A stretch of DNA of 42,314 nt. It comes from a virus. This document shows positions 21,292 to 30,750 of this stretch, in pieces. The position numbers and the translations under genes were made by a program. Under the pieces are notes generated by a model, which saw only the letters and a program-made list of their open reading frames with translations, did not search any database and was not told the origin of the DNA. The stretch is taken from the IMG/VR virus record IMGVR_UViG_3300022539_000297, positions 1 to 42,314 of that record; one strand, given 5' to 3'. How positions within the stretch are numbered: the first letter of the stretch is position 1; each line of letters begins with the position of its first letter.

Positions 21292-23506
21292 TATTAAGGT
21301 AATGATTAAGGCTATACTTGCTGATAAGGATTTCAAGAAAGGCATGAAAGGCATGCAGACAAGTTTCGGAAAGACTGAAAAGAAATCAAAGAGTTTTTTT
21401 AAAACCATAAAGGCGGGTTGGTTAATAATCGGTGTTGGGGTTCTTGCCGCTGTTAAAGGATTTAAAAGTTTAATAAAAGCAGCAGGAGATGCACAGGAAG
21501 TTTTTTCAAAATTCAATACTGTTTTTAGGGATGTTAGAAAAGAAGCTGATTTGGTTGCTAAAAATCTTGCCAGAAATTTCGGATTAAGTTCAATTAAAGC
21601 AAGAGAATTATTAAGTGATACAGGCGACTTGTTGACAGGATTTGGTTTTACTCAAAAAGCATCATTAGATTTAGCCAAACAAGTAAATGAATTAGCAGTT
21701 GACTTGGCTTCATTTACAAATTTTAGTGGCGGTGCTGAAGGTGCAAGCAAAGCATTAACAAAAGCATTATTAGGAGAACGTGAATCCGTTAAATCTTTAG
21801 GAATATCTATTTTAGAAGCTGATGTTAACGCGAAGGTTCTTTTAAATACACAGAAGGGATTAATATTTGCAAGTGAACGACAAGCTAAAGCGTATGCTAC
21901 TTTAGAGATAGCACAAGAGCAGAGTAAGAATGCACAAGGCGATTTTGCAAGAACACATAAAGATTTTAATAATCAAGTAAGAATATTAAATTCTAATCTT
22001 GAAGAATGGGCTGTAAAATTAGGTTCACGAATTTTGCCGATATTTGCACCGTTTGTTACGGCATTAAATAAAGTATTACAACCTTCAAGGGATATAGAAG
22101 ATATAACAATTGATTTAATTGCAAGTCAAACAAGATATAAAGAGATTGTTGATAAATTAAGTGATAGCCAATTAGATTTAAGTAAATCTGAACGGCAGGT
22201 ATTACAAATTCGACGTGATATTATAGAGCTGGATATTCTTAAAGAAGTCAAAGCATTGACAGAAGAATATCCTAAGCAAACAGAAAAAGTAAAGGAGCTT
22301 AAAGTTACTTCTGATTTTTATAGTAAAGCATTAGATTCATTAAAAGATAAAATAGCAGATTATAAAGACGAAACTATTGAATTAACAAGAGAAGAAATAC
22401 GGCTAACAGGTGTAACTGCTGAAATGGTTAGTGGGTTTGATAGGTCAGGGAAAGGTATAGCAAAATATACGGATGTATTGAAATTTTTTAATGACACTCA
22501 AATAAAAAGTGGTGAAGCAATAAAAAAAACAGATGAAGAAAATTTAAAACTTAAAAACTCTATAACTGGAATAGCAAATGCACTTAATGATGAAATTATA
22601 TTACAATCTCAATTAATGGGATTGAATGAAGAATTATTAGAACAGATACGAGTTCGGCGTGAAGAATTATTATTAGAAGCTCAAACAAAAAAAGAAATTG
22701 TTGAAGTTGTTGAAAAAGAAATTGTAGAAACAAAAATGACAACTCAAGAAGAATGGATGGAATTTATGGGGCAACAGAAAGAACTTGAGTTGGCAAGAGA
22801 ACAGAAAAAATATGAGGAGTTGATTAAGTTTGCAACAAAGAATAATAAAGACCTTGTTAAATTAGAACAACAACATATTAAGAATATAGAAACAATTGAA
22901 AAGAAATATAGAGAAACGTCTTTGAAAGAAGATGAAAAAATGGCGGAAGCAAAACAGTTAATAGCTGGCACATTCGTATCAGGATTTCTGGGTGGGATTG
23001 AAGACATGCAGTCGGGAAGCAAAACTATATTTGCAAGCATGGTGAAACAATTTGCGGCTATGATTTCAGGTCAATTAGGAATACTGGCGGCTAAATATTG
23101 GATACAGGTATTAGGCGGGAATCTTGCATTGATCCCCGCAGCAGTAGGGGCCACTGCTGCGGCAGGGGCAGTAAAACTTGCTGGCAATGTTGCTGCTGCT
23201 GAAATAATGAGTCATCAAGAGGGAATTGAATCCGTACCTGCGACGGGGCTTGCTAATATCCATGCAGGTGAACGAGTTATATCGGCACAAATGAATGTCC
23301 CTGACGTTAGTAATGAGGACTTTGTGCAAGCTGCGATTGCGGGGCTTTCGTTACCTGCTGTTCAGGGCGGAAGTTCAAATGATGACCATAGAAATTATGA
23401 AGATAATAGAAGTTTTAGCTATAACAATGAAGTTATGGAAGGTGCAGGGATGGAGGAATTTTTAGAAATGACAGAAATGATGGATACGAGGTGGAATAGA
23501 AGATAA
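21281..23506 (+). CDS. Tail tape measure protein
   Basis: The 741-residue protein is mostly helical, with Ala-rich and hydrophobic segments (AGWLIIGVGVLAAVKGFKSLIKAAG; a C-terminal run of ALIPAAVGATAAAGAVKLAG) and long coiled coils (residues about 300-570). The segment FSKFNTVFRDVRKEADLVAKN is typical of tape measures. It sets tail length; at roughly 1.5 angstrom per residue the tail would be about 110 nm. The end (SVPATGLANIHAGERVIS) is a common tape measure ending. The start is GTG at 21281 with GAGGT upstream, inside the end of the chaperone zero frame. Confidence 0.92.
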   Translation: MATDIKVMIKAILADKDFKKGMKGMQTSFGKTEKKSKSFFKTIKAGWLIIGVGVLAAVKGFKSLIKAAGDAQEVFSKFNTVFRDVRKEADLVAKNLARNFGLSSIKARELLSDTGDLLTGFGFTQKASLDLAKQVNELAVDLASFTNFSGGAEGASKALTKALLGERESVKSLGISILEADVNAKVLLNTQKGLIFASERQAKAYATLEIAQEQSKNAQGDFARTHKDFNNQVRILNSNLEEWAVKLGSRILPIFAPFVTALNKVLQPSRDIEDITIDLIASQTRYKEIVDKLSDSQLDLSKSERQVLQIRRDIIELDILKEVKALTEEYPKQTEKVKELKVTSDFYSKALDSLKDKIADYKDETIELTREEIRLTGVTAEMVSGFDRSGKGIAKYTDVLKFFNDTQIKSGEAIKKTDEENLKLKNSITGIANALNDEIILQSQLMGLNEELLEQIRVRREELLLEAQTKKEIVEVVEKEIVETKMTTQEEWMEFMGQQKELELAREQKKYEELIKFATKNNKDLVKLEQQHIKNIETIEKKYRETSLKEDEKMAEAKQLIAGTFVSGFLGGIEDMQSGSKTIFASMVKQFAAMISGQLGILAAKYWIQVLGGNLALIPAAVGATAAAGAVKLAGNVAAAEIMSHQEGIESVPATGLANIHAGERVISAQMNVPDVSNEDFVQAAIAGLSLPAVQGGSSNDDHRNYEDNRSFSYNNEVMEGAGMEEFLEMTEMMDTRWNRR

Positions 23507-26500
23507 TGGCAGAAAATTTATTATTACATTATGCAATGAATCGGACTTATAATAATGATGCTGAAAACGTGGTGGGTGCGTCGGTGTTAATACAACGAGA
23601 AGTTACTGACCACACGGATGCTAACAGTATTTATGTGCGAAAATTTGGTACTCAATATGAAATAACAGATGTAACTGATATAAGCGATCCCGTGGACGTT
23701 AATATGACATATAAAATATATGCTTTAGATGGAACGCTTTTGGGGAGTCGAGTCGGCGGCGGTGCATTTGACGGTGAGTCGGGCCCCGTAACAGCCCAAG
23801 GTTGTTATTTGGATATTATTGCTTCGGGCGGTGCAGTTACCGTGCCTGCTAATGTTACACTTGATACGGTGGAGGATCCGGGGGGATTATTAGTTATTTT
23901 GACGGGCGAAGTTATACCGGACGGGACGACGATAAGATTTTATATTGCTTATTCAGGTTCGACATATTATGATAGTGAACTCATGTATGGTGGTGGAAGG
24001 CATACTCCAAACTCAACTTCAAGGTATCCATATTTTGATATTACAACAGCAATTGCAGATCCAGACGTTACGGGGTTTACAATTACAACGGTTTTAGATT
24101 CTGCGGTATATGATGAGCAGTTTGCGATTAGTATTGCAGGGATGATATTGCAAGCAGACGACGGACAGACCCCGAAAATTACTTCGGGCGTGGGTGCGAG
24201 GGTTACAAGGGAAGTTGAGCATGATGGGAATAATTCTGATACAAGATATGTAAGTAAGACGGGGAATGATGGGAATCCGGGGACTTATCAGAGTCCATAT
24301 TTGACAATCCAATTTGCAGAAAATAATATGGGTGGAAAGGCTTATTTGAATATAATGGATAGCGGGATTTATATTGAAGTTTTGATAATTAATATTGCAA
24401 TTACAGTTGAACCACTTTATGGTATGACTCCAACTATAAAATATAATACCGGAACATTTGTAATAAGGCTAACATTAAATGGGATAGTATTAGCAGGCTT
24501 TAATATTGATGGAGATTATGCTAACTCTAATTTATTACGATTAGTTTCAGTGAATCCCGATATTTTAGATTGTTCTTTTTATAATGGAGTTTCATCAATA
24601 TTTAATTCAAATATTTATTTGGACCAATTTGATGGAAGATTTTTAAGAAATCATGTATATAATAATTCAGCTTCATATACTATTTTTCTTGATGCTATAC
24701 CAGCAGGAGAAATTGCTTATAATATTATACATAATAATACAGGAGTAGGGATTTATTCGTATGGGAGGATCGACCATATTAATGATAATATTCATAATAA
24801 TATTATTTATAATTGTTTAAAGGGGATTTACATTAATACGCTTGCAACAAATTTTAATGGAATTATTGAAAATAATATTTGTTATAATAATGTTGTTTAT
24901 GGGTTAGAAGTAAATATTACGGTTCTTACAGGAGTCATAAGAGATATGATTTGTTGGGGGAATGGAACTTTTGATTTATATAAACCCGGGCCGGGTGGGG
25001 CTGTTACAATAACAGAAAGTAATTATGGAACTAATTCAGGGTTTACAATTGGAGCGGGAAACATAACAACTGACCCTGAATTTTGTAAAACTACTACCCC
25101 ATATAAATTGGGTATAAGTGCTAATAGTGGAGCTTATAGAACTGATACTTCTGATGATGATATGGGTGCTCATTTTAGAATAATAGAAATTAATGAAAGC
25201 AATATTGAAATTAATGGATTTAAAATTGATGGACAAGAGCAATATAATAATGGGATTTTTATAAAAGATAATGTTGACCATACGGGAACGAAAATAAAAT
25301 GGTGCGATATTTATGATTTTCAAGGAATTGCTATTGATTTGTTTGGCGATGGGACGGATACCGATGCAGAAATAAAAAATAATAAAATATATTATAATGG
25401 GAATGGAATTAAATTTAATTTCGGTAGGAATATAGTTGAAGAAAATTTAATTTATGGGAATACTATTTACGGTATTCATGCAGATTATACGGGACAAATT
25501 TTTAATCACAATGTTTTTCATAACAATCAATATGGAATTTATTTGGAATCTAATAGTAATGCAATAATAAAAAATTGTATATTTGCTGAAAATAGTATCA
25601 AAGGTATTGACAGTGAAGTTAATATATCGATTACTTATTGCTGTTATACTGACGGTATGAGTAGTACCGTTGATACTTCACATACTTCTAATTTCACAAA
25701 CAATCCATTATTTATTAACACTAATGCAGGTGAAGAAAATTTTAATCTTAAAACCGTCGAGCAAGGATATACAACCAATTCACCTTGTAAAGATTCAAGC
25801 GATACTACAGCATTCCCCGACATCGGCGCTTATGATATTTTAAGGTCATTAGCTGATTATTCATGGAAAAGATACCCGTTCGCATTCAATCCACAGGTTA
25901 GCTGGAATAATAATGCTAAAGGATATTCGAGATTTGAAAATGCAGCAGGTGATGAAGACAATTTTGCTAAGTCTCATAAACGAAGATTCACATTTGATTT
26001 TGGAAAACGAGGCCAGGTATCAACCGAAGAAATCAGACAGAAAATGGAATACTTTGCTACACTTATAAAAACAAAAGAAAATGAAATTACTCAAGATGAA
26101 AAAGTAAAATTTAGATTACATTTTCAACCTGATTCATATCTTGAAACTGGCACATTGGCGACAATATCCGGAACGACCATAATAGACGCCGCTAAGGAAT
26201 GGATTGAAAACCAATGGAAAGGATTTTGGGCTGGAATACGTTGGGAACATGGGACTAACATGGTTATTGACCCCATTTTAAAAACAGGAACGGTGGGCGG
26301 TGCTGCATGGACACCTGACGAATGGATAGGATATTACTCATACATAGATGGATATTATTATTATATCGTATCAAACACGGCGGCAGCACTTACTTTCAGT
26401 GACCCCGACGAAACTTTAGCCGCAGGGTTAGTTAATTGGAATATTGAGAAATATTTCAGAATTGCAAGTAATTCTGTGAATGTACTTTGTGTTCTCGACC

Positions 26501-26655
26501 CCGACGATGAACTCCCAACAGGTGAATATGATTATTACATAGATTTCATAGAGGTTAAAGCATTCACACCGAAATTCCAGTATAGTCAAAAGATGTTTCT
26601 GTATGACAGAGAGCATTCAAAAACAGGATATAAGATTATATTTGAGGAGACTTAA
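23506..26655 (+). CDS. Tail protein with parallel beta-helix repeats (fiber/spike)
   Basis: The 1049-residue protein has three parts. Residues 1 to about 240 are beta-rich (DVNMTYKIYALDGTLLG, Ig-like). Residues about 245-780 hold two right-handed beta-helix runs, opening with RYVSKTGNDGNPGTYQSPYLTI (a DUF1565-type start) and rich in NN-I-x-N-N turns (HNNIIYNCLKGIYI, NNKIYYNGNGIKFN). Residues about 800-1049 look like a distal-tail attachment domain (KRRFTFDFGKRGQVSTEEIRQKM ... YYIDFIEVKAFTP). Beta-helix folds in tails bind or cut surface sugars. No active site could be assigned. It directly follows the tape measure (ATGG overlap). Confidence 0.8.
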   Translation: MAENLLLHYAMNRTYNNDAENVVGASVLIQREVTDHTDANSIYVRKFGTQYEITDVTDISDPVDVNMTYKIYALDGTLLGSRVGGGAFDGESGPVTAQGCYLDIIASGGAVTVPANVTLDTVEDPGGLLVILTGEVIPDGTTIRFYIAYSGSTYYDSELMYGGGRHTPNSTSRYPYFDITTAIADPDVTGFTITTVLDSAVYDEQFAISIAGMILQADDGQTPKITSGVGARVTREVEHDGNNSDTRYVSKTGNDGNPGTYQSPYLTIQFAENNMGGKAYLNIMDSGIYIEVLIINIAITVEPLYGMTPTIKYNTGTFVIRLTLNGIVLAGFNIDGDYANSNLLRLVSVNPDILDCSFYNGVSSIFNSNIYLDQFDGRFLRNHVYNNSASYTIFLDAIPAGEIAYNIIHNNTGVGIYSYGRIDHINDNIHNNIIYNCLKGIYINTLATNFNGIIENNICYNNVVYGLEVNITVLTGVIRDMICWGNGTFDLYKPGPGGAVTITESNYGTNSGFTIGAGNITTDPEFCKTTTPYKLGISANSGAYRTDTSDDDMGAHFRIIEINESNIEINGFKIDGQEQYNNGIFIKDNVDHTGTKIKWCDIYDFQGIAIDLFGDGTDTDAEIKNNKIYYNGNGIKFNFGRNIVEENLIYGNTIYGIHADYTGQIFNHNVFHNNQYGIYLESNSNAIIKNCIFAENSIKGIDSEVNISITYCCYTDGMSSTVDTSHTSNFTNNPLFINTNAGEENFNLKTVEQGYTTNSPCKDSSDTTAFPDIGAYDILRSLADYSWKRYPFAFNPQVSWNNNAKGYSRFENAAGDEDNFAKSHKRRFTFDFGKRGQVSTEEIRQKMEYFATLIKTKENEITQDEKVKFRLHFQPDSYLETGTLATISGTTIIDAAKEWIENQWKGFWAGIRWEHGTNMVIDPILKTGTVGGAAWTPDEWIGYYSYIDGYYYYIVSNTAAALTFSDPDETLAAGLVNWNIEKYFRIASNSVNVLCVLDPDDELPTGEYDYYIDFIEVKAFTPKFQYSQKMFLYDREHSKTGYKIIFEET

Positions 26656-28472
26656 TGAATATTGAGGCTTATTGCAAATTACATAATACGCTTGGCAGTC
26701 TTACCGAAGTACAAAATAGTGCAAAAGGTGTAAACGGAGTACCCAATGGAGTTTTAGAATTCAGGGATGGGAAATTCCATAAAGGAGTATATACAAATAA
26801 TGTTGCAAATTATGTTACATTTGATTATCGACCAGATGAAATAGCGAGTATAATCGAAGTGTGGTTTATAGCCGAAGAAAATAGTGCGGATATACCAAAT
26901 AATAAGTGGCGTGGAATATTTAGTATTGAAATACGTGAGATTATACCGGGCGACCTTAATGAGCTCGCTTTCTATTATTATAAAAATGTTGGAATAGGAC
27001 GATTTGAATTATATATTGGTAATAATATAAATTTTGTTCAATTAAATATCACAAAATCTTTTTCAATTGGAGACGAGATTCATTTTTTTATAGTTTGGGA
27101 TACCGGAGGGATCGCTGGAAGCACGGATATTGTAAGAATTTATATGGATGGAATTCAGAATGCACAAAGTATAATTAATGCTATACCAATATGGGGTATT
27201 AATAAACCATTATTTTATATTATAGGCGACCATCGATTACAGCATTTTTGTGCGAATACTTTAGATAATCTTAAAATTTATAGTGTCCCTTATATAATAC
27301 AAGAATTTATTAATAATATTATTGCCAATATGAATAATGAAGGTTGGGTACCAATTGAAACGGTTGTTTGTGAAAAGACCTTACCACAGATACTTATTCT
27401 TTCTAATGCAATTGATATTTACGATAAAGTGAATAAGATAATTCAAGTGCAGGAAAAGAAAACATTTAGAAGAGATAAGTTAATTGTAAATTCGATTTCT
27501 CAACGAGTTAAGAATTTTGATAATTATTTTAGTGTAGATAATCCTGAAAGTATATTTTCAAATATTAAATGGCGGTTTGATATATTTAAAATTATTAATA
27601 CTGACGGGGAGACTATTTGGGATGGAATTATTCAGGATATAATAAGAAACCATAAAACTAAATATGCAACAATAAAATCAGTCGACCAATTATATAAATT
27701 TCAGAAAATTAAACTTTCTTATGAGAGTTCGGATTGGGAAACACCTGCCGAAGCGTTTAAGAATATTTGTGATCAGGAAGGATTCACGGCTTATAATATA
27801 AAAAGTATACAGGATAGTATCAATCAGCAAGAAGCCAATGCCTGCCGGGTTAAATGTTATTTTGGCAAGGACGATGACACGGCATTTCAACCGGCAATAG
27901 AGAAACTCGGTGATATTGGATGTGCCGACGTATATACGCATAAGAATGAAATTTATTATCAACATTGGCAAGCATTTACGGGCGGAGTTAAAATAAATTT
28001 GACTGAAGATGATATAGAAACCGCACCGATTGTTAGTAGTGGTATTAAAGATATAATAAATGATTATCGAATAGGATATATTCTTGATAAGCATGTGCCT
28101 GCGATTGATTCAGCTAATAATAATATAGGCTCTGTTTCGAGGGATACTTATGGTGTTCATAGTTTGCCGGAAATAGATGGGAGTGCAAATCAACAAATAG
28201 AAATTGAATCATTACCGGCGGCAGTTTATATCGGAGAATGTTATATACGGCGAACACATAAAAATATTGATATTCCAAATGTTATTTCGACTCCACTTAC
28301 AATAATTAATTTTGATATTAAAGAAACTCAACCTGACTGGATAGACTTGCGAACTTATTTTAGTTTGACATTATCTGACGAGGCATGGGATGAAAAAATA
28401 TTTGAGATTTTTGGTACGACAATTAATTATGATAATAACAAAATTAAAATATTAGCTTACGAGGTGGATTAA
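26655..28472 (+). CDS. Tail/baseplate hub-like protein with N-terminal LamG domain
   Basis: The 605-residue protein starts with a LamG/concanavalin-like domain (residues about 1-215; VTFDYRPDEIASIIEVWFIAEE, IVRIYMDGIQNAQ, LDNLKIYSVP), a fold that binds sugars. Residues about 250-605 resemble siphovirus tail hub or Gp37-like proteins (WRFDIFKIINTDGETIWDGIIQDI, YATIKSVDQLYKFQKIKL). The order tape measure, distal tail, hub is standard for siphovirus tail tips. LamG at the front could help recognise the host surface. The start overlaps the previous stop by one base. Confidence 0.68.
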   Translation: MNIEAYCKLHNTLGSLTEVQNSAKGVNGVPNGVLEFRDGKFHKGVYTNNVANYVTFDYRPDEIASIIEVWFIAEENSADIPNNKWRGIFSIEIREIIPGDLNELAFYYYKNVGIGRFELYIGNNINFVQLNITKSFSIGDEIHFFIVWDTGGIAGSTDIVRIYMDGIQNAQSIINAIPIWGINKPLFYIIGDHRLQHFCANTLDNLKIYSVPYIIQEFINNIIANMNNEGWVPIETVVCEKTLPQILILSNAIDIYDKVNKIIQVQEKKTFRRDKLIVNSISQRVKNFDNYFSVDNPESIFSNIKWRFDIFKIINTDGETIWDGIIQDIIRNHKTKYATIKSVDQLYKFQKIKLSYESSDWETPAEAFKNICDQEGFTAYNIKSIQDSINQQEANACRVKCYFGKDDDTAFQPAIEKLGDIGCADVYTHKNEIYYQHWQAFTGGVKINLTEDDIETAPIVSSGIKDIINDYRIGYILDKHVPAIDSANNNIGSVSRDTYGVHSLPEIDGSANQQIEIESLPAAVYIGECYIRRTHKNIDIPNVISTPLTIINFDIKETQPDWIDLRTYFSLTLSDEAWDEKIFEIFGTTINYDNNKIKILAYEVD

Positions 28473-28897
28473 TGGAAGGTGGAAAAGATAGACCGGGAAG
28501 TAATCATTATTTATATAATTTAATAAAACGGTATGATACCGGCTGGATTAATAGAAGTGATTGGACTAATGTTCACATGGGAAGTAATACGGGATTGAAT
28601 GTTGATAGTAATGTCGCACATAATTTAGATGGAAATTTATCTGAACTAATTGTTAAAGTTTTAGTTTCAAGTGATGGGACAGATAATAATAGTTTTGAAA
28701 TAGGGATTGCTCCTTTCACAATAGGCGCAACAGCATATGGAATAGGAATTTATCAAGTGGATGAAAATAATATAAAAGTCCAGACAATGACTAGTGGAAT
28801 ATATTATGTTTTAGATAATGGATTCGGATTAGTAATTGATATACAAAATTGGTATTATAAAATTGTTGTAATGAAAATAAGTTGTAGGGAACATTAA
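28472..28897 (+). CDS. Tail tip-associated protein, 141 aa
   Basis: The protein opens with a basic stretch, then YDTGWINRSDWTNVHMGS, a segment common at the start of small phage tail fiber domains, and continues as beta strands (SELIVKVLVSSDGTDNN, GIGIYQVDENNIKVQTM). It overlaps the hub gene stop by one base and precedes the lysis genes. Probable minor tail fiber or receptor-contacting protein. No enzyme motif was seen. Confidence 0.58.
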   Translation: MEGGKDRPGSNHYLYNLIKRYDTGWINRSDWTNVHMGSNTGLNVDSNVAHNLDGNLSELIVKVLVSSDGTDNNSFEIGIAPFTIGATAYGIGIYQVDENNIKVQTMTSGIYYVLDNGFGLVIDIQNWYYKIVVMKISCREH

Positions 28898-28906
28898 GGA
28901 GGTATC

Positions 28907-29044
28907 ATGGAAGAATTAATTATTAAAATTGCTGTTATTGAAACGAAAGTAAATATGCTTATGTTTATTAATAGTATATTTGCTGGCGGTGTTATAACGG
29001 TATTGATACATAAGATATTTAGAAACGGTAAAAAGAATGGATAA
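28907..29044 (+). CDS. Short holin-like membrane protein (XhlA-like), 45 aa
   Basis: A short frame with a strong AAGGAGG ribosome binding site encodes an N-terminal amphipathic helix (ELIIKIAVIETKVNML), one membrane segment (FINSIFAGGVITVLIHKIF) and a basic tail. This order resembles XhlA-type holin helpers. It overlaps the endolysin gene start by 8 nt. Role inferred: controls release or access of the endolysin, alone or with the two-segment protein at 29431. Confidence 0.6.
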   Translation: MEELIIKIAVIETKVNMLMFINSIFAGGVITVLIHKIFRNGKKNG

Positions 29045-29429
29045 AATAAATTGGAGTAATTATAAATCTTATTTTAAATGCTCTGAATTTGATTCTAAAG
29101 GTGTGGGCGAAAAAGATACCGGATTGAATATGAAAAAAGAGTTTATGGACATGCTGTATAAAGCTCGGACTTTAAGCGATGGGTTTAAGTTTATAATTGA
29201 GTCAGGTTTTAGGACTGACGCTTATAACTTGAGGGTCGGTGGTGTACCAAAATCAAGTCATAGAAAAGGATTGGCTGCGGATATAAGAGCAAGAAATAAT
29301 GAAGAAATATTTTGGATTGTTAGAAGTTTATTATTTGCAGGATTCAAAAGATTACATATAAATCATAAGCGCAAGTTTATTCATGTCGATTGTGATAAAA
29401 GTAAGAAGCAAAATACAATTTGGGATTAA
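29037..29429 (+). CDS. Endolysin, peptidase M15 (L,D/D,D-carboxypeptidase type)
   Basis: The 130-residue protein has the M15_3 motif set: FKCSEFDSKG at the start, SGFRTDAYNLRVGG, then SSHRKGLAADIRA (zinc ligands His and Asp) and FIHVDCD (third ligand His). These enzymes cleave peptide cross-bridges in peptidoglycan. No signal peptide or cell-wall binding domain is present, so export relies on holins, as expected for a compact single-domain endolysin of a diderm host. The ATG at 29037 overlaps the holin-like gene. Confidence 0.9.
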   Translation: MDKINWSNYKSYFKCSEFDSKGVGEKDTGLNMKKEFMDMLYKARTLSDGFKFIIESGFRTDAYNLRVGGVPKSSHRKGLAADIRARNNEEIFWIVRSLLFAGFKRLHINHKRKFIHVDCDKSKKQNTIWD

Positions 29430-29430
29430 T

Positions 29431-29634
29431 ATGAAAGCATTTTTTTATAGCAAAAACAAATTTCAACCAGTTTATTTTTGGATAACTTTATTTTGCAGTT
29501 TGGCATTTGTTATGTTTATGCTAAAATTATTTAAAATAGGCGATATTTCAGATACACTTGTAATCGGGGTCTTGGCTTTTATTGAGGCATGGGTTTTGTT
29601 ATATAATATTGACAAGAAAAATAATCATGGTTAA
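29431..29634 (+). CDS. Candidate holin, two membrane segments
   Basis: The 67-residue protein has predicted membrane segments at about 14-32 (VYFWITLFCSLAFVMFMLKLF) and 42-58 (TLVIGVLAFIEAWVLLY), and a charged tail (DKKNNHG). Size and layout fit class II holins. The start at 29431 comes one base after the endolysin stop; no strong ribosome binding site is present, so coupling is likely. It overlaps the spanin-like gene by 8 nt. Confidence 0.62.
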   Translation: MKAFFYSKNKFQPVYFWITLFCSLAFVMFMLKLFKIGDISDTLVIGVLAFIEAWVLLYNIDKKNNHG

Positions 29635-29848
29635 ATTTTTTAAAAGGCATTGGCTGGAAATTCTGTTATTGATTGTGCTTGTTTTTGTTATCCGATATAA
29701 AAGAAAACCAATTGAGAAAATAATTACAATAGAAAAAGAAATAAAAATATTAGAAAAAAGGAAGGTGAAGCCAAATGATTTTTCGACTTTTAGCCGTGAT
29801 ACTAATATTGTTTCTATCAAGCGAATGCTACGGGCAATTAAGTTTTGA
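29627..29848 (+). CDS. Putative inner-membrane spanin (Rz-like)
   Basis: The 73-residue protein has a short basic start, a membrane segment at about 9-22 (WLEILLLIVLVFVI), then a charged helical stretch (KPIEKIITIEKEIKILEKRKVK). That is the plan of an i-spanin: N-terminal anchor, periplasmic coiled coil. At 73 aa it is short for Rz. The next gene overlaps it by 74 nt in another frame, the classic Rz/Rz1 layout. Call based on architecture and position. Confidence 0.5.
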   Translation: MVKFFKRHWLEILLLIVLVFVIRYKRKPIEKIITIEKEIKILEKRKVKPNDFSTFSRDTNIVSIKRMLRAIKF

Positions 29849-30032
29849 TGAAAATGAAATTGTAAAGATAAGGACTATTGTTTCAAATTATATTATTTTA
29901 CAAGAGCAAAATAAAAGACTAAAAGAAATTAATCAAATGTTGGAAATGACGTGGTGGACTGAAAATAAATTTTATATCGGTATGGGAATAGGGATAAGTT
30001 TTACTGCGGTATTATTTTATTTATTGAAATAA
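29775..30032 (+). CDS. Putative spanin partner with signal-like N-terminus
   Basis: The 85-residue protein begins with a hydrophobic, signal-like segment ending in a cysteine (IFRLLAVILILFLSSECYG), followed by a helical region (IILQEQNKRLKEINQMLEM) and a C-terminal membrane segment (FYIGMGIGISFTAVLFYLL). The cysteine recalls an outer-membrane lipoprotein spanin, but Glu before it makes a poor lipobox and the C-terminal anchor is atypical. It may be a membrane partner of the 29627 protein. The ribosome binding site AAGGTGAAG lies inside that gene. Confidence 0.48.
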   Translation: MIFRLLAVILILFLSSECYGQLSFDENEIVKIRTIVSNYIILQEQNKRLKEINQMLEMTWWTENKFYIGMGIGISFTAVLFYLLK

Positions 30033-30061
30033 AACTTTCTCCTTTAAAATATTTTACTCCT

Positions 30062-30100
30062 GGCGGTGGGTTTTATTCTTTTTAACTCACTGCCCTTTTT
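30062..30100 (+). terminator. Strong Rho-independent terminator, end of late operon
   Basis: GGCGGTGGGTT (30062-30072) pairs over 11 bp (two G-U pairs) with AACTCACTGCC (30084-30094); CTTTTT and a second T-run (30105-30110) follow. It closes the long structural and lysis transcription unit. Confidence 0.9.
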
Positions 30101-30672
30101 ATTGTTTTTTGGGTTAAAATTCATTTTTTTTGGTATGGTGGCTAAAATAACACTGTTTATATATTTTTAGAAAAGTTATAATTTGATATATATATATAAT
30201 TATATAAGATAAATTAAAAAGTCAATTTTCATTAAGCAAATTTTTAGAATTTTGACAACATCTATTATAATGTTATATATATTATTAATTATACGAAATA
30301 GGAAAATGTATATAAGGGCTTTTTTGGAATAGGAGGTATATAGATAAGGGTGAGCCATTTAAAATGCCGTCAGCGTGCTTATATGAAGCCGTTTTATATA
30401 GTCTTTTATATTTTTTTTATAATTGTATATATTGCATAAGATATATAAATTATTAAAAAAGATAATATAATTATAGAAATCAAATTATAAAAATAGCCAG
30501 ACATACGATAAAAATCGTATAATTATATATATGTCATATAATTATAAAAGTCAAATGGTCAGTTTTCAAAAGTCCGAAAAAAAAATCTATAATTTATTTT
30601 CGTCAAATTCTATAATTATATATATACTGGCAATTATAATAAAAAATAATAAAAAATAAATAAAAATAAAGT
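30101..30672. other. AT-rich regulatory gap between late and early genes
   Basis: No gene was seen. The stretch is extremely A/T-rich. A recurring word, ATAATTATATATA or close variants, appears near 30190, 30520, 30538 and 30613. An operator-like element lies at 30146-30160 and a promoter at its right end. Position and composition suit regulation or DNA melting at a replication origin; which one is not decided. Confidence 0.5.
30146..30160 (-). promoter_or_regulatory. Operator-like element (second copy, reverse orientation)
   Basis: AATAACACTGTTTAT on the + strand reads ATAAACAGTGTTATT on the - strand. This shares the core ACAGTGTTATT with the perfect palindrome at 30684-30698. It probably binds the same repressor. 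Confidence 0.55.
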
Positions 30673-30700
30673 TTGACTTTTAAAATAACAGTGTTATTAT
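30673..30700 (+). promoter_or_regulatory. Sigma-70-type promoter for the DUF262 mini-operon
   Basis: A TTGACT -35 box (30673-30678) and a TATTAT -10 box (30695-30700) with 16-nt spacing lie about 50 nt before the first gene of the operon. A palindrome covers the spacer and the -10 box, so a bound regulator would block polymerase. Confidence 0.65.
30684..30698 (+). promoter_or_regulatory. Perfect palindromic operator
   Basis: AATAACA-G-TGTTATT is a perfect 15-nt inverted repeat that overlaps the promoter spacer and -10 box. Its core recurs at 30146-30160. The LexA-like protein encoded at 31921 is one possible binder. Confidence 0.65.
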
Positions 30701-30750
30701 ATAAGTATAATATATTAAGATATATTATAATATTTCATTGGAGGTCAATT

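Noticed and set aside
30101-30672. CRISPR array or iteron set in the AT-rich gap
   Set aside because: The recurring ATAATTATATATA words are irregularly spaced and too simple for CRISPR repeats. Iterons cannot be separated from plain AT richness by eye.
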